From: JBCCIM01 sp965263205
Lineage (GTDB): Bacteria; Bacteroidota; Rhodothermia; Rhodothermales; JAHQVL01
Assembly: GCA_965263205.1 (NCBI GenBank)
Contig: CBDHHF010000035.1
Location: 620,001-684,000 of the forward strand
Reading direction: 5' to 3'
Length of the DNA: 64,000 bases
Below the pieces are notes generated by a model, which worked only from the letters and a program-made list of their open reading frames with translations, was not told where the DNA came from and made no database searches. The position numbers and the translations under genes are program-made. Shown one piece after another: positions 25,824 through 35,267 of the stretch (positions within the stretch are counted from its first letter, which is position 1; every line of letters begins with the position of its first letter).

Positions 25824-26289
25824 ATGAGCAATACGATTAATCCTCTCGGCGCTTCCGGATCCAGACCTTTCGCGCTCCGTTCAACCTTCCGACCTGGAAG
25901 AAGACGGCAGGCCGGCCATGACGCCAACACGGTCGATCTGCCGTCTCCACCGGCACACCCGTAAACAAAGATGCGGCCGACAGACTGTTACTGCCCAGGA
26001 CAAGGTCAACAAAACGATCGCCCGGGAGCCAGCCAGTACGGCTGACCCCGGGCACGCGCCGATTTGGCCCATCACTCGAAGGTGCTATCGACCGCACAGA
26101 GGAATAAAGGCGCTGAAGCAGCCCGGCCAACCGCAACCGCTAGAAGGACTGTCAGCTGATGAACAACAACTGATCTACAGGTATTTCCCGGCCTCCCCAA
26201 GCCTCGAACTCAGGCTTTACAAGCCAGACATGTCTACCAACAAAGTTGACCCTGGCTCTGTAGGCTCTCGGGTTGACCTCAGAGGCTAA
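25824..26289 (+). CDS. Unidentified flagellar-operon gene X (frame disrupted)
   Basis: Between flgC and fliE, an ATG at 25824 opens MSNTINPLGASGSRPFALRS, but that frame stops near 25964. A different frame ends at 26289 with a protein-like C-terminus: LSADEQQLIYRYFPASPSLE, then LRLYKPDMSTNKVDPGSVGS and RVDLRG. The middle is not clean in any single frame (one alternative reads STGTPVNKDAADRLLLP), so at least two indels are present. The true product would be about 150 residues, with no membrane helix. I do not recognise the family. Confidence 0.45.
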
Positions 26290-26316
26290 TACCAACTTTT
26301 TACATCACATCCGATT

Positions 26317-26637
26317 ATGACTATTTCAGATATACAGCAACTCCAGGTGACCAACCTGCTGCAACTCGATGACCGGGATGCACTACCCCAGATTCAGTAT
26401 CCCGATGCCCCGGGTGCAGAACGCTTTCCGGAACGCCTTTACTTTGCCATCGACCAGGTTGACCAGGCACAAACAGAAGCCAGCAACCAGGTTGAATCTT
26501 TCATTGCCGGCGAACAGGAAAACCTGCACGAAGTGATGATCAAGCTCAACCAGGCCAAAACGTCGTTCCAGCTCATGGTTGAAGTTCGCAACAAAATGAT
26601 GGAAGCGTACCAGGAACTGTTCAGAATGCAGATTTAA
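26317..26637 (+). CDS. fliE: MS-ring/rod junction protein FliE
   Basis: 106 residues. The second half has the full FliE pattern: NLHEVMIKLNQAKTSFQLMV followed by EVRNKMMEAYQELFRMQI at the extreme C-terminus. FliE links the MS ring to the rod and is the first exported substrate. The N-terminal 40 residues are variable, as in the family. A 14-bp hairpin lies between it and fliF. Confidence 0.92.
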   Translation: MTISDIQQLQVTNLLQLDDRDALPQIQYPDAPGAERFPERLYFAIDQVDQAQTEASNQVESFIAGEQENLHEVMIKLNQAKTSFQLMVEVRNKMMEAYQELFRMQI

Positions 26638-26678
26638 TGGCTGGCTTGACAATCCTGCAAGCCTAACACATTTTCACA

Positions 26679-26716
26679 GCAGCAAATACTGGTTTTTCAT
26701 AGCCAGTATTTGCTGC
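26679..26716 (+). other. 14-bp perfect hairpin between fliE and fliF
   Basis: GCAGCAAATACTGG (26679-26692) pairs perfectly with CCAGTATTTGCTGC (26703-26716), loop of 10 nt. No T-run follows. It may separate message levels of the rod genes and fliF or act as a processing site. Confidence 0.5.
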
Positions 26717-26832
26717 ACACGTACACAGGGGTTGCAACAGCATAGCACACAGGCCATCGTACAGCCCATTACGCTGGTACACGCAACACAAAGCACATCA
26801 ACGATCACGCGTAGATCAAGTCGAATCGTGGA

Positions 26833-28511
26833 ATGGAGAACTTTTTAGATAATCTGAAGGCATTTTTTAACCGGCTGTCAACACAGCAAAGGCTGGGTAT
26901 CGGGCTGGTTGTAGGCGTTGCGCTCATCTGTCTGATTAGTATCGGATACTGGGCCCAGCAAACCGAATACGCCCTCCTCTTTGGTAATCTGTCTGAATCG
27001 TCAGCAAGCCAGGTCGTGGAAACCCTTGGGCTGAAAATATAGATTACCAGCTGAAAGAAGGGGGGACAACCATTTACGTCCCAAGTGACAAGGTTTACGA
27101 CCTGCGACTACGCTTTGCCGGGGAAGGCATCGTATCAGACGGTTCTTCCGGGTATGAAATCTTTGACCAGAACACCCTGGGCATGACAGATTTTATGCAG
27201 AAACTCAACCTGCGCCGCGCACTGGAAGGCGAACTGGCGCGCACCATCTTCAAACATCTCCCAGGTTGAAGCCGCGGGTACACCTCGTTATACCAGAACG
27301 ATCTCCCTTTCGGGAGACCCAAACCGAAGCCACCGCATCGGTTGTGCTCGATCTCAAGTCCGGCTCACGACTTGTCGCTGGGGCATATCGAAGGCATGAT
27401 TGCCCTCGTTTCAGGTGCTGTAGAAGGCCTGGGGCCTGCAGATGTAAACATCCTGGACACCAACGGCAACATGCTTGTCGGACCCCGATGCCGGCGACTG
27501 CAGATACGCGGCTAACATCCAACCAGCTTCGGCTTCAGGCTGAAAAAGAAGCAGCATCTTGCTGAAAAAGCACAGTCGCTGCTCGATCAGATGCTGGGTG
27601 CAATGGCAATTCCGTCATTCGAGTAAACCTCGAACTGGATTTTTCACGCTCAATCAAGGAAAGCAATACCATTGATCCCGGAAAGCCAGACGGTAATTGC
27701 CGAAGAACGCCTGCAAGAAGAAGGAGATGCGGACAATGCAAGCTCTTCTGTACGAAATTACGAAGTGAGCCGTTCGGTTCAAACCGTCGAGAAATCGGTT
27801 GGTGACATATCGTACCTCTCGGTATCTGTAATTCTCGACTACAAGGAAGAGGCCCAACACGCCAGCAGATGGCAGAAGCCGGCCCAGTCCTATATCCCCT
27901 ATCCCGAAGAAGAAGTCACAAAAATCGAAAACCTCGTCAAAGAGTCTGTAGGCTGGCGGGCCGACCGCGGTGACGGTTTTGCAATCAGCCAGTTGATGTT
28001 TGATACTTCCACAGAAGACACCATGACAGCACAGTTTGCTACGCAGCAAAGACGCGACAGCAAACAGAAATGTACATCCGTTACGGGCTGATGATTCTGG
28101 CGCTCGGCCTCGCCGGCTGGCTGATCAAATCTGCCATGCAGAAAGCCAAAGAATCAGTGGCACAACCAGCCACGCAAGGATCAGCACGCATGCTGGAAGG
28201 CCGGCTCCAGGTGAACGAGTCGGGTGAGCTTACCGGCAATGCACCTACAGCTTATTGCCGGCCCCAATGGCACCATGATTCCGGTACCGCAAAACCAGGA
28301 AGGCGATGACCTGATTCTGCTCGACGATTTCTACACGAGCAAACTCTCTCCGGAAGCCAAGGCAAAACTGAAAGCCAAGCAAAAAATGCTGGAAGAGATG
28401 AAGCAGTCCATTATGGCGGATCCGCAGGAAGCTGCAGATTTGATCAGAAGCTGGCTTGCCTCTGACAACATCGAGGAGCCCGAAGAAGAAGAAACTGAAG
28501 CTGCTCTCTAG
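26833..28511 (+). CDS. fliF: MS-ring protein FliF, reading frame broken about ten times
   Basis: The assembled translation is a full-length FliF of about 560 residues: N-terminal membrane helix (GIGLVVGVALICLISIGYWA), then YALLFGNLSES, FDQNTLGMTDFMQKLNLRRA, VHLVIPERSPF, ASVVLDLKSG, VNLELDFSRSIKES, a second membrane helix (YGLMILALGLAGWLI) and an acidic C-terminus (EEPEEEETEAAL) that binds FliG. Frames change near 27036, 27250, 27274, 27365, 27480, 27553, 27600, 27678, 28065 and 28240, often at homopolymers. Motifs resume intact each time, so local base-call errors are favoured over a pseudogene. Confidence 0.8.
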
Positions 28512-28536
28512 AACGGTTTTAAACTAAACAAAGATT

Positions 28537-29653
28537 ATGGCTGCTGTAGCAGAGAAGGAACTCAAAGACGAAACACTCAACGCCACCGAAGGCGGCAAAG
28601 AAGAAAACGCCGAATCCTCTGAGATGTCAGAGGAAGAAGTCCAGGAAGAGCTCAGGAAACTCTCGGGAGCACAAAAAGCTGCTATTTTCCTGATAGCCAT
28701 TGGCTCCAAGTCGGCAAGCGCCATTTTGCGCTGCATGGAAGATGATGAAGTAGAAACGATCTCCGTGCAGATTGCAAGTATGCGCAATATGCGGAGTGAA
28801 ATTGTAGAGGCTGTCATCCTCGAATTCCGCGACCTTGGCTGGGCCGCTAACTTTATGGCACAGGGCGGCGTTGCCTATGCCCGTACCGCTCTGGCAGAGG
28901 CACTCGGTCCACGCCGTGCTGAAGAGATCATGATGCGCGTCGAGGCCGCTATGGAGGTGTCAGCTTTCCATCTGCTCCAGACAGTGGAAACGAGCCAACT
29001 GATCAGCTTCTTGCAGAACGAGCATCCCCAAACCGCTGCGTTGATCCTTGCGCATTTGAATCCACGAAAATCAGCTGAAGTGATTGCCAAGCCTGGACCA
29101 GGAAATTCAGAACGAAATCATTTACAGGCTCTGCACGATGGGTAAAACCTCGCCGGCACTCCTCAACGACATCGAAGAGGTTATCAGGTCGCAGGTCGGC
29201 ACCCTCTTTGGTGGCGAGCTCAGTGCAGCCGGCGGCATCGAATCTGTTGCCATGATTCTAAACCTGACCAGCAAATCTGCAGAGAAAGCCATTCTCGAGT
29301 CACTGGCACAACGTGATGCAGAGATTGCAATCTCGGTCAAAAACCTCATGTTTGTATTCGACGACCTGGTGGCTGTATCCGATCGTGACCTGCAACGCAT
29401 TCTGGTAGAAGTTGAGCAACGCGACCTTGCCCTTGGGTTGAAAGGATCTTCTGAAGAATTGAAAGCCAAGCTCTTGGGCAACATTAGCCAGCGTGCCGCA
29501 GAAGCGATCCTTGAAGAAATTGATCTGATGGGACCTGTCCGCGTCAGCGACGTCGAGGAAGCACAGCGACGCATCCTCGAAATTGCACAAACGCTCGAAG
29601 AGCAGGAAGAAATCACGCTCGCACGTGGCGGCGAGGACTCCATGATGGTTTAA
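28537..29653 (+). CDS. fliG: Motor switch protein FliG (one frameshift)
   Basis: About 371 residues. The N-terminal acidic stretch (residues 1-45) precedes the FliG domains: LSGAQKAAIFLIAIGSKSAS, then EHPQTAALILAHLNPRKSAE, then LMFVFDDLVAVSDRDLQRIL and VEEAQRRILEIAQTLEE with the charged torque helix. The frame shifts once near 29085 (AEVIA to SLDQEIQNEIIYRL). FliG couples the MS ring, FliM and the stator. The long acidic N-terminal extension is unusual. The stop lies in the first unit of a 15-bp tandem repeat. Confidence 0.88.
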
Positions 29654-29712
29654 TCCATGATGGTTTAATCCAGGATGGTTTAATCCAGGATGGTTTAATC
29701 CAGGATGGTTAA
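29639..29712 (+). repeat. 15-bp tandem repeat at the fliG stop codon, five copies
   Basis: TCCATGATGGTTTAA at 29639, 29654, then TCCAGGATGGTTTAA at 29669 and 29684, and a 14-nt last copy ending at 29712. The unit length is a multiple of three and each full unit contains an in-frame TAA, so copy-number change never extends fliG. Confidence 0.88.
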
Positions 29713-29752
29713 CCCTACACATCGTCCTTTTTAATGTATTGCGTCCCCGGGT

Positions 29753-29803
29753 ACTGCCCAATTACAGACTGCCCAATTACAGACAGTTGCAACCCAATTA
29801 CAG
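29753..29803 (+). repeat. Second 15-bp tandem repeat just before fliH
   Basis: ACTGCCCAATTACAG at 29753-29767 and 29768-29782, then a partial copy CCCAATTACAG at 29793-29803, ending 6 nt before the fliH ATG. It occupies the ribosome-binding region. Confidence 0.8.
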
Positions 29804-29809
29804 AATGTC

Positions 29810-30883
29810 ATGGCAAATTATCTTCTCAAGAAAGATTCACTTGGTATTGAGCCGGCTGAGTTCGAGGATCTGAGCAATTCCAAAACGCGCGTTGTGCGCG
29901 CTTACAAACACGGCAGAAAATCCAACGAAGAGGTTACGGCGCATCCATTGGCAAAAAACCTCATTCGCCAGGGTACAGCGCGCGCTGAACCACAACCTGT
30001 TGAAATCTTTGTGTCTTCCCTGTTCGATGGCGACGCCTATCCAGAACCAGAAGAACCTGATGAAGAAGCCCTCATTGAAGCCGCCAAAGTAGCGGAGCTA
30101 AAAGCAGCGTGGGATGCGACCTGGCAAACCAGGCTTGATGCGGCCGTAGAACGCACCAGTGCAGAAGCCTATGCCCGTGGCTATTCCGAAGCCCAGGAAG
30201 CTTTGAAAGAAGAAGTTCGGCAAGAAAAGGATGCTTTTATCGAGGCGCTCAATACATTGAAAGGTACCTGGGAAAGCTTTATCAATCGGAGCGAAACCTT
30301 GCTGCTTGAAATAGCACTTGAGGTAGCGCATTTTCTGGTTGATGCACCTTTACCTGAACGCTTTTCGAAGACAACAGAAAGTGCACTTCTAGAGGCCCTT
30401 GAGGTCCTTTCGCGAGACGTCCCTATTCGGCTCTCGCTAAATCCAGTCGATTTTCTACGACTACAGGAATCAGGGCTGACCAATCACCTGGAGGACCAGT
30501 TTGCAACCTTGCGATGGGATCCTCAACCAACCCTCAAAGAAGGCAACTGGATTATCCAAACCCCGCGGCAAGCCATTCGGCGTGTATCGGAAGAGTTGCT
30601 GGCCAGCCTCCGCGACCGTTTTGGGTTAAATGAAAATACACAACGTGACCTGGTTCCACGGCAAAAACCTCAGAAACGTGAGTCGGGACAAATACCGCCG
30701 GTGACCAACATTGCAGTAACCACCACAATGATGGCAGAGCAGCAGGAAATTGATCTGTCGTCACCCATGTCATTTACAACAGCAACGTCAACCGCAGCAA
30801 ACACCCTCCGTTCGTTAGAACCGGAGGAGGAAAGCGCTCCCGTTGGACAAGATCCTGCCTCGAGCGAACAGGAATCGGCATAA
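29810..30883 (+). CDS. fliH: Export ATPase regulator FliH
   Basis: 357 residues, longer than usual (about 230). Residues 90-150 are the FliH helical stalk (AYARGYSEAQEALKEEVRQE), residues 165-265 the conserved C-terminal domain (LLLEIALEVAHFLVDAPLPE, later QPTLKEGNWIIQTPRQAIRR). An extra 85 residues after that are low-complexity Ser/Thr/Glu-rich. FliH binds the FliI ATPase and anchors it to the C ring. Order fliG-fliH-fliI-fliJ is classical. Confidence 0.87.
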   Translation: MANYLLKKDSLGIEPAEFEDLSNSKTRVVRAYKHGRKSNEEVTAHPLAKNLIRQGTARAEPQPVEIFVSSLFDGDAYPEPEEPDEEALIEAAKVAELKAAWDATWQTRLDAAVERTSAEAYARGYSEAQEALKEEVRQEKDAFIEALNTLKGTWESFINRSETLLLEIALEVAHFLVDAPLPERFSKTTESALLEALEVLSRDVPIRLSLNPVDFLRLQESGLTNHLEDQFATLRWDPQPTLKEGNWIIQTPRQAIRRVSEELLASLRDRFGLNENTQRDLVPRQKPQKRESGQIPPVTNIAVTTTMMAEQQEIDLSSPMSFTTATSTAANTLRSLEPEEESAPVGQDPASSEQESA

Positions 30884-30906
30884 GCCGGCCTAACGCTTAC
30901 AACAAA

Positions 30907-30941
30907 CGATGCATGTAACACGCAATACAATACATGCATCG
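30907..30941 (+). other. 11-bp hairpin between fliH and fliI
   Basis: CGATGCATGTA (30907-30917) pairs perfectly with TACATGCATCG (30931-30941), 13-nt loop, no T-run. One of several such intercistronic hairpins in this cluster. Confidence 0.45.
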
Positions 30942-30981
30942 CGCGGCAGCGGGTTGACGATCATATTTGTCGCACACGATC

Positions 30982-32313
30982 ATGCACTACATACAGCACT
31001 GCCTGGAAAGTATCCGCAGTAATCCGCCGCGCACGTTGAATTTCGGCAAGGTACAGTCCGTTATCGGCCTGCTGGTGGAAGCCAGTGAGGTGAATGCAGC
31101 CGTTGGCGAATTGTGTTTTATCTACGAAGGCAACGACCCGCAATGCCGGCGCATCAAGGCCGAGGTTGTTGGGGTCCGCGGCAATACATCCATTTTGATG
31201 CCCATGGAAACAACTGTGGGCCTAAAAGCCGGCTGTCTTGTCGAGCGCTCATCCATCCCCCTTACCATTCAGGTGGGTGAAGCCTTGCTGGGCCGCGTTA
31301 TCGATGCAAACGGACACCCGATTGACAACAAGGGGCCCATTCTGCTCGACAAAGTACAGCGCGTGCATCGCGAGCCCCCCTCCCCCATGGAACGCAGCAT
31401 GATTAACACACCGCTTCCTACTGGGACCAAAGCCATTGACGCATTTCTAACGCTTGGCAAGGGGCAGCGTATTGGTATTTTCTCGGGATCGGGCGTTGGT
31501 AAAAGTACACTTCTCGGTATGATCGCTCGAAATGCCCAGGCTGACGTCAACGTAATCGGGCTTATTGGTGAACGTGGTCGCGAGGTACAGGAATTTATTG
31601 TCGACAACCTTGGCCCGGAAGGACTCAAACGATCCGTAGTCGTTGCAGTTACAGGCGACCAGGCTGCCATGCACCGTGTCAAGGGTGCAAGCATCACAAT
31701 GGCCATCGCAGAATTTTTCCGGGATCTTGGAAAAGATGTCCTGCTCATGATGGACTCTGTCACGCGTGTCGCCATGGCGCAGCGTGAAATTGGACTGGCC
31801 ATCGGAGAGCCTCCAACAACGCGCGGGTACACGCCGAGTGTTTTTGCCATGCTCCCGCGGTTGCTAGAGCGCGCGGGTCCGGGCGCCAAGGGTACCATCA
31901 CGGGGATCTTCACTGTGTTGATTGATAACGACGACATGAATGACCCGGTTGGGGACGCCGTGCGTGGTATTTTGGATGGCCATATTGTGCTTTCCAGAAA
32001 GCTCGCGCAGGCTAACCATTATCCGGCAATTGATGTTTTAGAGAGCGTTAGCCGGCTTATGCCGCGCATCAGTTCCCCTGAAGAACAGGCCATTGCGCAT
32101 CGGTGCCGGCGGCTGCTGGCCACGTATCGCGGATCCGAAGATCTGATCCGGATCGGTGCCTATGAAAGCGGTACAGATCCAGAAACAGACCTTGCCATTA
32201 AGGCCAACAGCACAATCAACAATTTCCTGCAACAGAGCGTCGATGAAAAGATCACAGCCGATCCATCGAAAGTTCTGACGCAACTCTTGCAAACATCCCT
32301 CGCTGCCAGGTAA
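30982..32313 (+). CDS. fliI: Flagellar export ATPase FliI
   Basis: About 443 residues from the ATG at 30982; a TTG five codons upstream (30967) is an alternative. Walker A GSGVGKST is near residue 170, the catalytic glutamate lies in LIGERGREVQEF, and DSVTRVAMAQREIGLAIGEP followed by PTTRGYTPSVFAMLPRLLER is the FliI/SctN signature. The enzyme energises export of axial proteins as a hexamer with FliH and FliJ. Confidence 0.95.
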   Translation: MHYIQHCLESIRSNPPRTLNFGKVQSVIGLLVEASEVNAAVGELCFIYEGNDPQCRRIKAEVVGVRGNTSILMPMETTVGLKAGCLVERSSIPLTIQVGEALLGRVIDANGHPIDNKGPILLDKVQRVHREPPSPMERSMINTPLPTGTKAIDAFLTLGKGQRIGIFSGSGVGKSTLLGMIARNAQADVNVIGLIGERGREVQEFIVDNLGPEGLKRSVVVAVTGDQAAMHRVKGASITMAIAEFFRDLGKDVLLMMDSVTRVAMAQREIGLAIGEPPTTRGYTPSVFAMLPRLLERAGPGAKGTITGIFTVLIDNDDMNDPVGDAVRGILDGHIVLSRKLAQANHYPAIDVLESVSRLMPRISSPEEQAIAHRCRRLLATYRGSEDLIRIGAYESGTDPETDLAIKANSTINNFLQQSVDEKITADPSKVLTQLLQTSLAAR

Positions 32314-32395
32314 CCATAGCGTTACGATTTGGCGAGGCATTTGCTCTTAGACAGAATGTGATTCTAGTGACGCCGTAACGTTGACTTATCACCCT

Positions 32396-32854
32396 ATGTC
32401 AAGAAAAAAATTTCGTTTTTCGTTAGCCAGCATTCTCAAGCTTCGGCAACATCAAACTGAGCAGAAAAAGCAGGACCTCGCGAAGAAAATGCGGGACCGC
32501 AAGTCTCAGGAAAGAGAGGTTGACGAAGCCAGAGAACACCTGGCAGATATATCGAATCAAGTTGAAGATAAACAAGGGCTTACAGTCAAGTCTTTAAAGC
32601 GCCGGCAAGCCTTTCATGATGAAGCCCGGACAGCCCTGCACAGAGCAAATGAACGCCTGGAAGATTTGATTCTGGAAGAGCAAATGACACGCGCTGATCT
32701 CATTCAAAAGAAAAGCGCTGAAGAAGCTTTGCAGAGTTTACACGACCAGGAAAAAGCAAATCATATGCGCGGGATGGAAACCGCAGAAAACAAACAAATC
32801 GAAGAACAGGCGCTCGAAAATTACCGCCGTAAAAAATTCGTTCATAAACAATGA
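32396..32854 (+). CDS. fliJ: Export apparatus stalk protein FliJ
   Basis: 152 residues from the ATG at 32396 (MSRKKFRFSLASILKLRQHQ), the usual FliJ start. The rest is a long charged coiled coil. FliJ fits in the centre of the FliI hexamer and carries chaperones. An ATG five codons earlier is less likely. The stop overlaps the next start (ATGA at 32851-32854), so translation is coupled. Confidence 0.85.
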   Translation: MSRKKFRFSLASILKLRQHQTEQKKQDLAKKMRDRKSQEREVDEAREHLADISNQVEDKQGLTVKSLKRRQAFHDEARTALHRANERLEDLILEEQMTRADLIQKKSAEEALQSLHDQEKANHMRGMETAENKQIEEQALENYRRKKFVHKQ

Positions 32855-33456
32855 AGAAAGCCATTATCGCCACGCTGGCAACCATTTCCTTTTTTCTCGT
32901 CGGCATCTTTGCCACGTACATGGCCATCCCCAAATTTTCGCCTGATATGGCCGAGCGCGCGCAATGGCGGGCAGACAGTATTCGAATGGTTAAAGACGGC
33001 ACGTTTCCCGACTCGTTGCTGAATCCAGAGGATCATAACATGATCGACACGTCCCTTCTCTCGCGCCCGCTGAACACCATGCTGGTTGGACTGCGTGATT
33101 CGTTAAGCCAAATGCACTCATCACTTGATACCGAGATGGAAAGCAAAGAAGCCCTGATGGCAAAAGTGAAAAGCATGGAAGAGCGGTGGGAAGCCCTTCA
33201 GGCAAAGTACGATGAAGCAAAACTGATGAGCGGCACGCTCGCAAAACTGGAAGACAACGAACTTTCGGCGCTCCTCGAGAGCCTCGATGCAGATGTGATT
33301 GAATCGCTTTACATCGAAGCATCTGCAAGAAACCGTACCCGGCTCCTCCAAATGATGCCGGCCGACAAAGCAGCCAGCCTCGTCAATACCCTGACCGCAC
33401 CAGGCGTAGCATTTTCCGCAACTGCACCGCAGACAGGTGGCCTCCCGAATCAGTAA
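32851..33456 (+). CDS. MotE-like stator chaperone (MgtE N-terminal-type domain)
   Basis: 201 residues. One membrane helix at residues 3-27 (AIIATLATISFFLVGIFATY), a coiled coil about 75-130 and then a small helical domain (LLESLDADVIESLYIEASAR, LLQMMPADKAASLVNTL) resembling the MgtE intracellular N domain. This layout matches MotE, which stabilises MotC or stator components in other bacteria. Position between fliJ and fliK is common for this protein in flagellar operons. Confidence 0.65.
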   Translation: MKKAIIATLATISFFLVGIFATYMAIPKFSPDMAERAQWRADSIRMVKDGTFPDSLLNPEDHNMIDTSLLSRPLNTMLVGLRDSLSQMHSSLDTEMESKEALMAKVKSMEERWEALQAKYDEAKLMSGTLAKLEDNELSALLESLDADVIESLYIEASARNRTRLLQMMPADKAASLVNTLTAPGVAFSATAPQTGGLPNQ

Positions 33457-33491
33457 ACCAACCTGCGCGCAGATATAAAACCCCAAATCTT

Positions 33492-35234
33492 ATGGCCAAC
33501 GTTTCTTCTGTAGACAACAACTTGCCAGCACTCCAGGCCAGCTCCGAGCCCTCAGCTGGTACGGACAACAACGCCGTCATTCCCTTTGGTCAATGGCTTG
33601 CCCAGGAAAACGAGCCTCGGGATGTCCCGCGGCCTATTCGATTCAAAGAACAGGCAAACCAGGAGAACGATAGCAAAAAGCCGGCTCCTGCATCCAAAAA
33701 CAAAAAGCTATTTGCTGAACAGTTAGAAAAACCGGCAAAGCAAACGCGAAGCCTGTTTCGCGCCAAAACAGCAACGAACGGTCAGCAAAATCAGGTAAAT
33801 GGAAAACCGGATACAACGCAGGCAAGCGGAAAACTAACGGCTGCCCAGGCGCGCACAACCAAAACTTCGGTTGCCTTTAAGGCGGCACCTGCAACGGGCC
33901 AAGCCAGCACTGATTCCGCCCCATTACAGGTGGGCAAAGCCGTAACAACTGAACGCAGCACAACCAAACAAGGCAAAACTGCTAGCACCAGGGCAACTGT
34001 CAACACCAAAGGAGCGGCAGCAAACCAAATGCTGTCAACAAAAGCTGCATCAACTGGCAAAGCCACACAGGCAGCTGCTACTGCAACAACACAACCGGAT
34101 GCACTGACAAAACTGAAAACGGATGTAAAGGCCATCTTCAATAGCCTTACGCCGCTGAAAACAACAACGCCCTCCAAAACTTCAACCATGCGGGCGTTTG
34201 ATCAGCCGAATCAACCAAAACAGCCAACGGTAACGCTGTCTACAGATAAAGTAAAACCAATTCGTCTGACAACAGAGCCTGTCATTAAAGCGACCGCAAC
34301 CAAAGAGGGCAAGACAACCCTCGAACACCTGAAGGCGCGTAAAACCGTTCGACTGGGCTCTAACAATGCAACGCAGCAGACCGAAACGCAGGTCATCCTC
34401 CGCGATACTGATGCCACTGCAAAAGCGGAAAACGCCGGCAAGAAAGGTGCAACCGCAGGCAAAACTCTCGGCGACCGCGCGACGCAAGTCCTGACAGCTA
34501 CAGAAAATCTCGAAAAGCCGGGACGCGCTGGCAAAAAAGCACGCGGCCGGAAAGCAAAAAAAGCGCAGCGGGTGCAGCAAGGCCGGCAACAGCATTTGCC
34601 AACGGCAGCACAAGACCCAACGGCTATGCTCAAAGATGCTGAAGCGGTCCGCGAAGGGACGCAACTCCAGCAAGCAGCAATGCAAGGCCAGGGCATCGAT
34701 GGCAGTCAGACGGATAGTGCTTCAGCTGATAGCAACGCAAACAACTTGATGGCCCGCAGCGAAACCGGCGCCCAGGTATCTACAAGCAAAAGTACCGCAA
34801 AGGCATCACAAGCTTATGCCTCGCGCTCGCTTTCATGGCTGAAGGCACTTTCGGATAAAACCGGTCAGATGAGCCGGCAAGATCCTAACTGGAAAGTGCT
34901 TGAAATGAAGCTCGATCGCGGTGATGGGCAAATGACAATCAAGGTATCTCGCGAAGACGACCGCGTATCAATTTCTGTTCAGTTCTCCGATGACACGGTA
35001 CGGGCACAAGCGGAATCGCAGTCAGCGCATATCCTTGAAAGCCTCAAAGAACAGTATGGTGACGATGTCGCCTTCTCGTTTGCGGATGAACAGAAATCAG
35101 CATTTTCGTCCACAATGGACGAGCGGGCAACACGCCGGCGCAGATTGCGCGCTGCGGTGGTTGCAAAAGAAAATGCCGTGCAAACAGAGAGGTATGCACG
35201 GTCTAACCCGGATCAGCACATCTGGATCGGGTAA
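33492..35234 (+). CDS. fliK: Hook-length control protein FliK
   Basis: 580 residues. Residues 1-430 are low-complexity Lys/Thr/Ala/Gln-rich and mostly disordered, acting as the molecular ruler. The conserved C-terminal domain (about 455-545) includes WKVLEMKLDRGDGQMTIKVS and DTVRAQAESQSAHILESLKE, the family's Flg_hook pattern. FliK switches export from hook to filament substrates by acting on FlhB. It precedes flgD, as usual. Confidence 0.85.
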   Translation: MANVSSVDNNLPALQASSEPSAGTDNNAVIPFGQWLAQENEPRDVPRPIRFKEQANQENDSKKPAPASKNKKLFAEQLEKPAKQTRSLFRAKTATNGQQNQVNGKPDTTQASGKLTAAQARTTKTSVAFKAAPATGQASTDSAPLQVGKAVTTERSTTKQGKTASTRATVNTKGAAANQMLSTKAASTGKATQAAATATTQPDALTKLKTDVKAIFNSLTPLKTTTPSKTSTMRAFDQPNQPKQPTVTLSTDKVKPIRLTTEPVIKATATKEGKTTLEHLKARKTVRLGSNNATQQTETQVILRDTDATAKAENAGKKGATAGKTLGDRATQVLTATENLEKPGRAGKKARGRKAKKAQRVQQGRQQHLPTAAQDPTAMLKDAEAVREGTQLQQAAMQGQGIDGSQTDSASADSNANNLMARSETGAQVSTSKSTAKASQAYASRSLSWLKALSDKTGQMSRQDPNWKVLEMKLDRGDGQMTIKVSREDDRVSISVQFSDDTVRAQAESQSAHILESLKEQYGDDVAFSFADEQKSAFSSTMDERATRRRRLRAAVVAKENAVQTERYARSNPDQHIWIG

Positions 35235-35267
35235 CCCTTTACCCCAAGTAACCTACACCCCAAAAAA

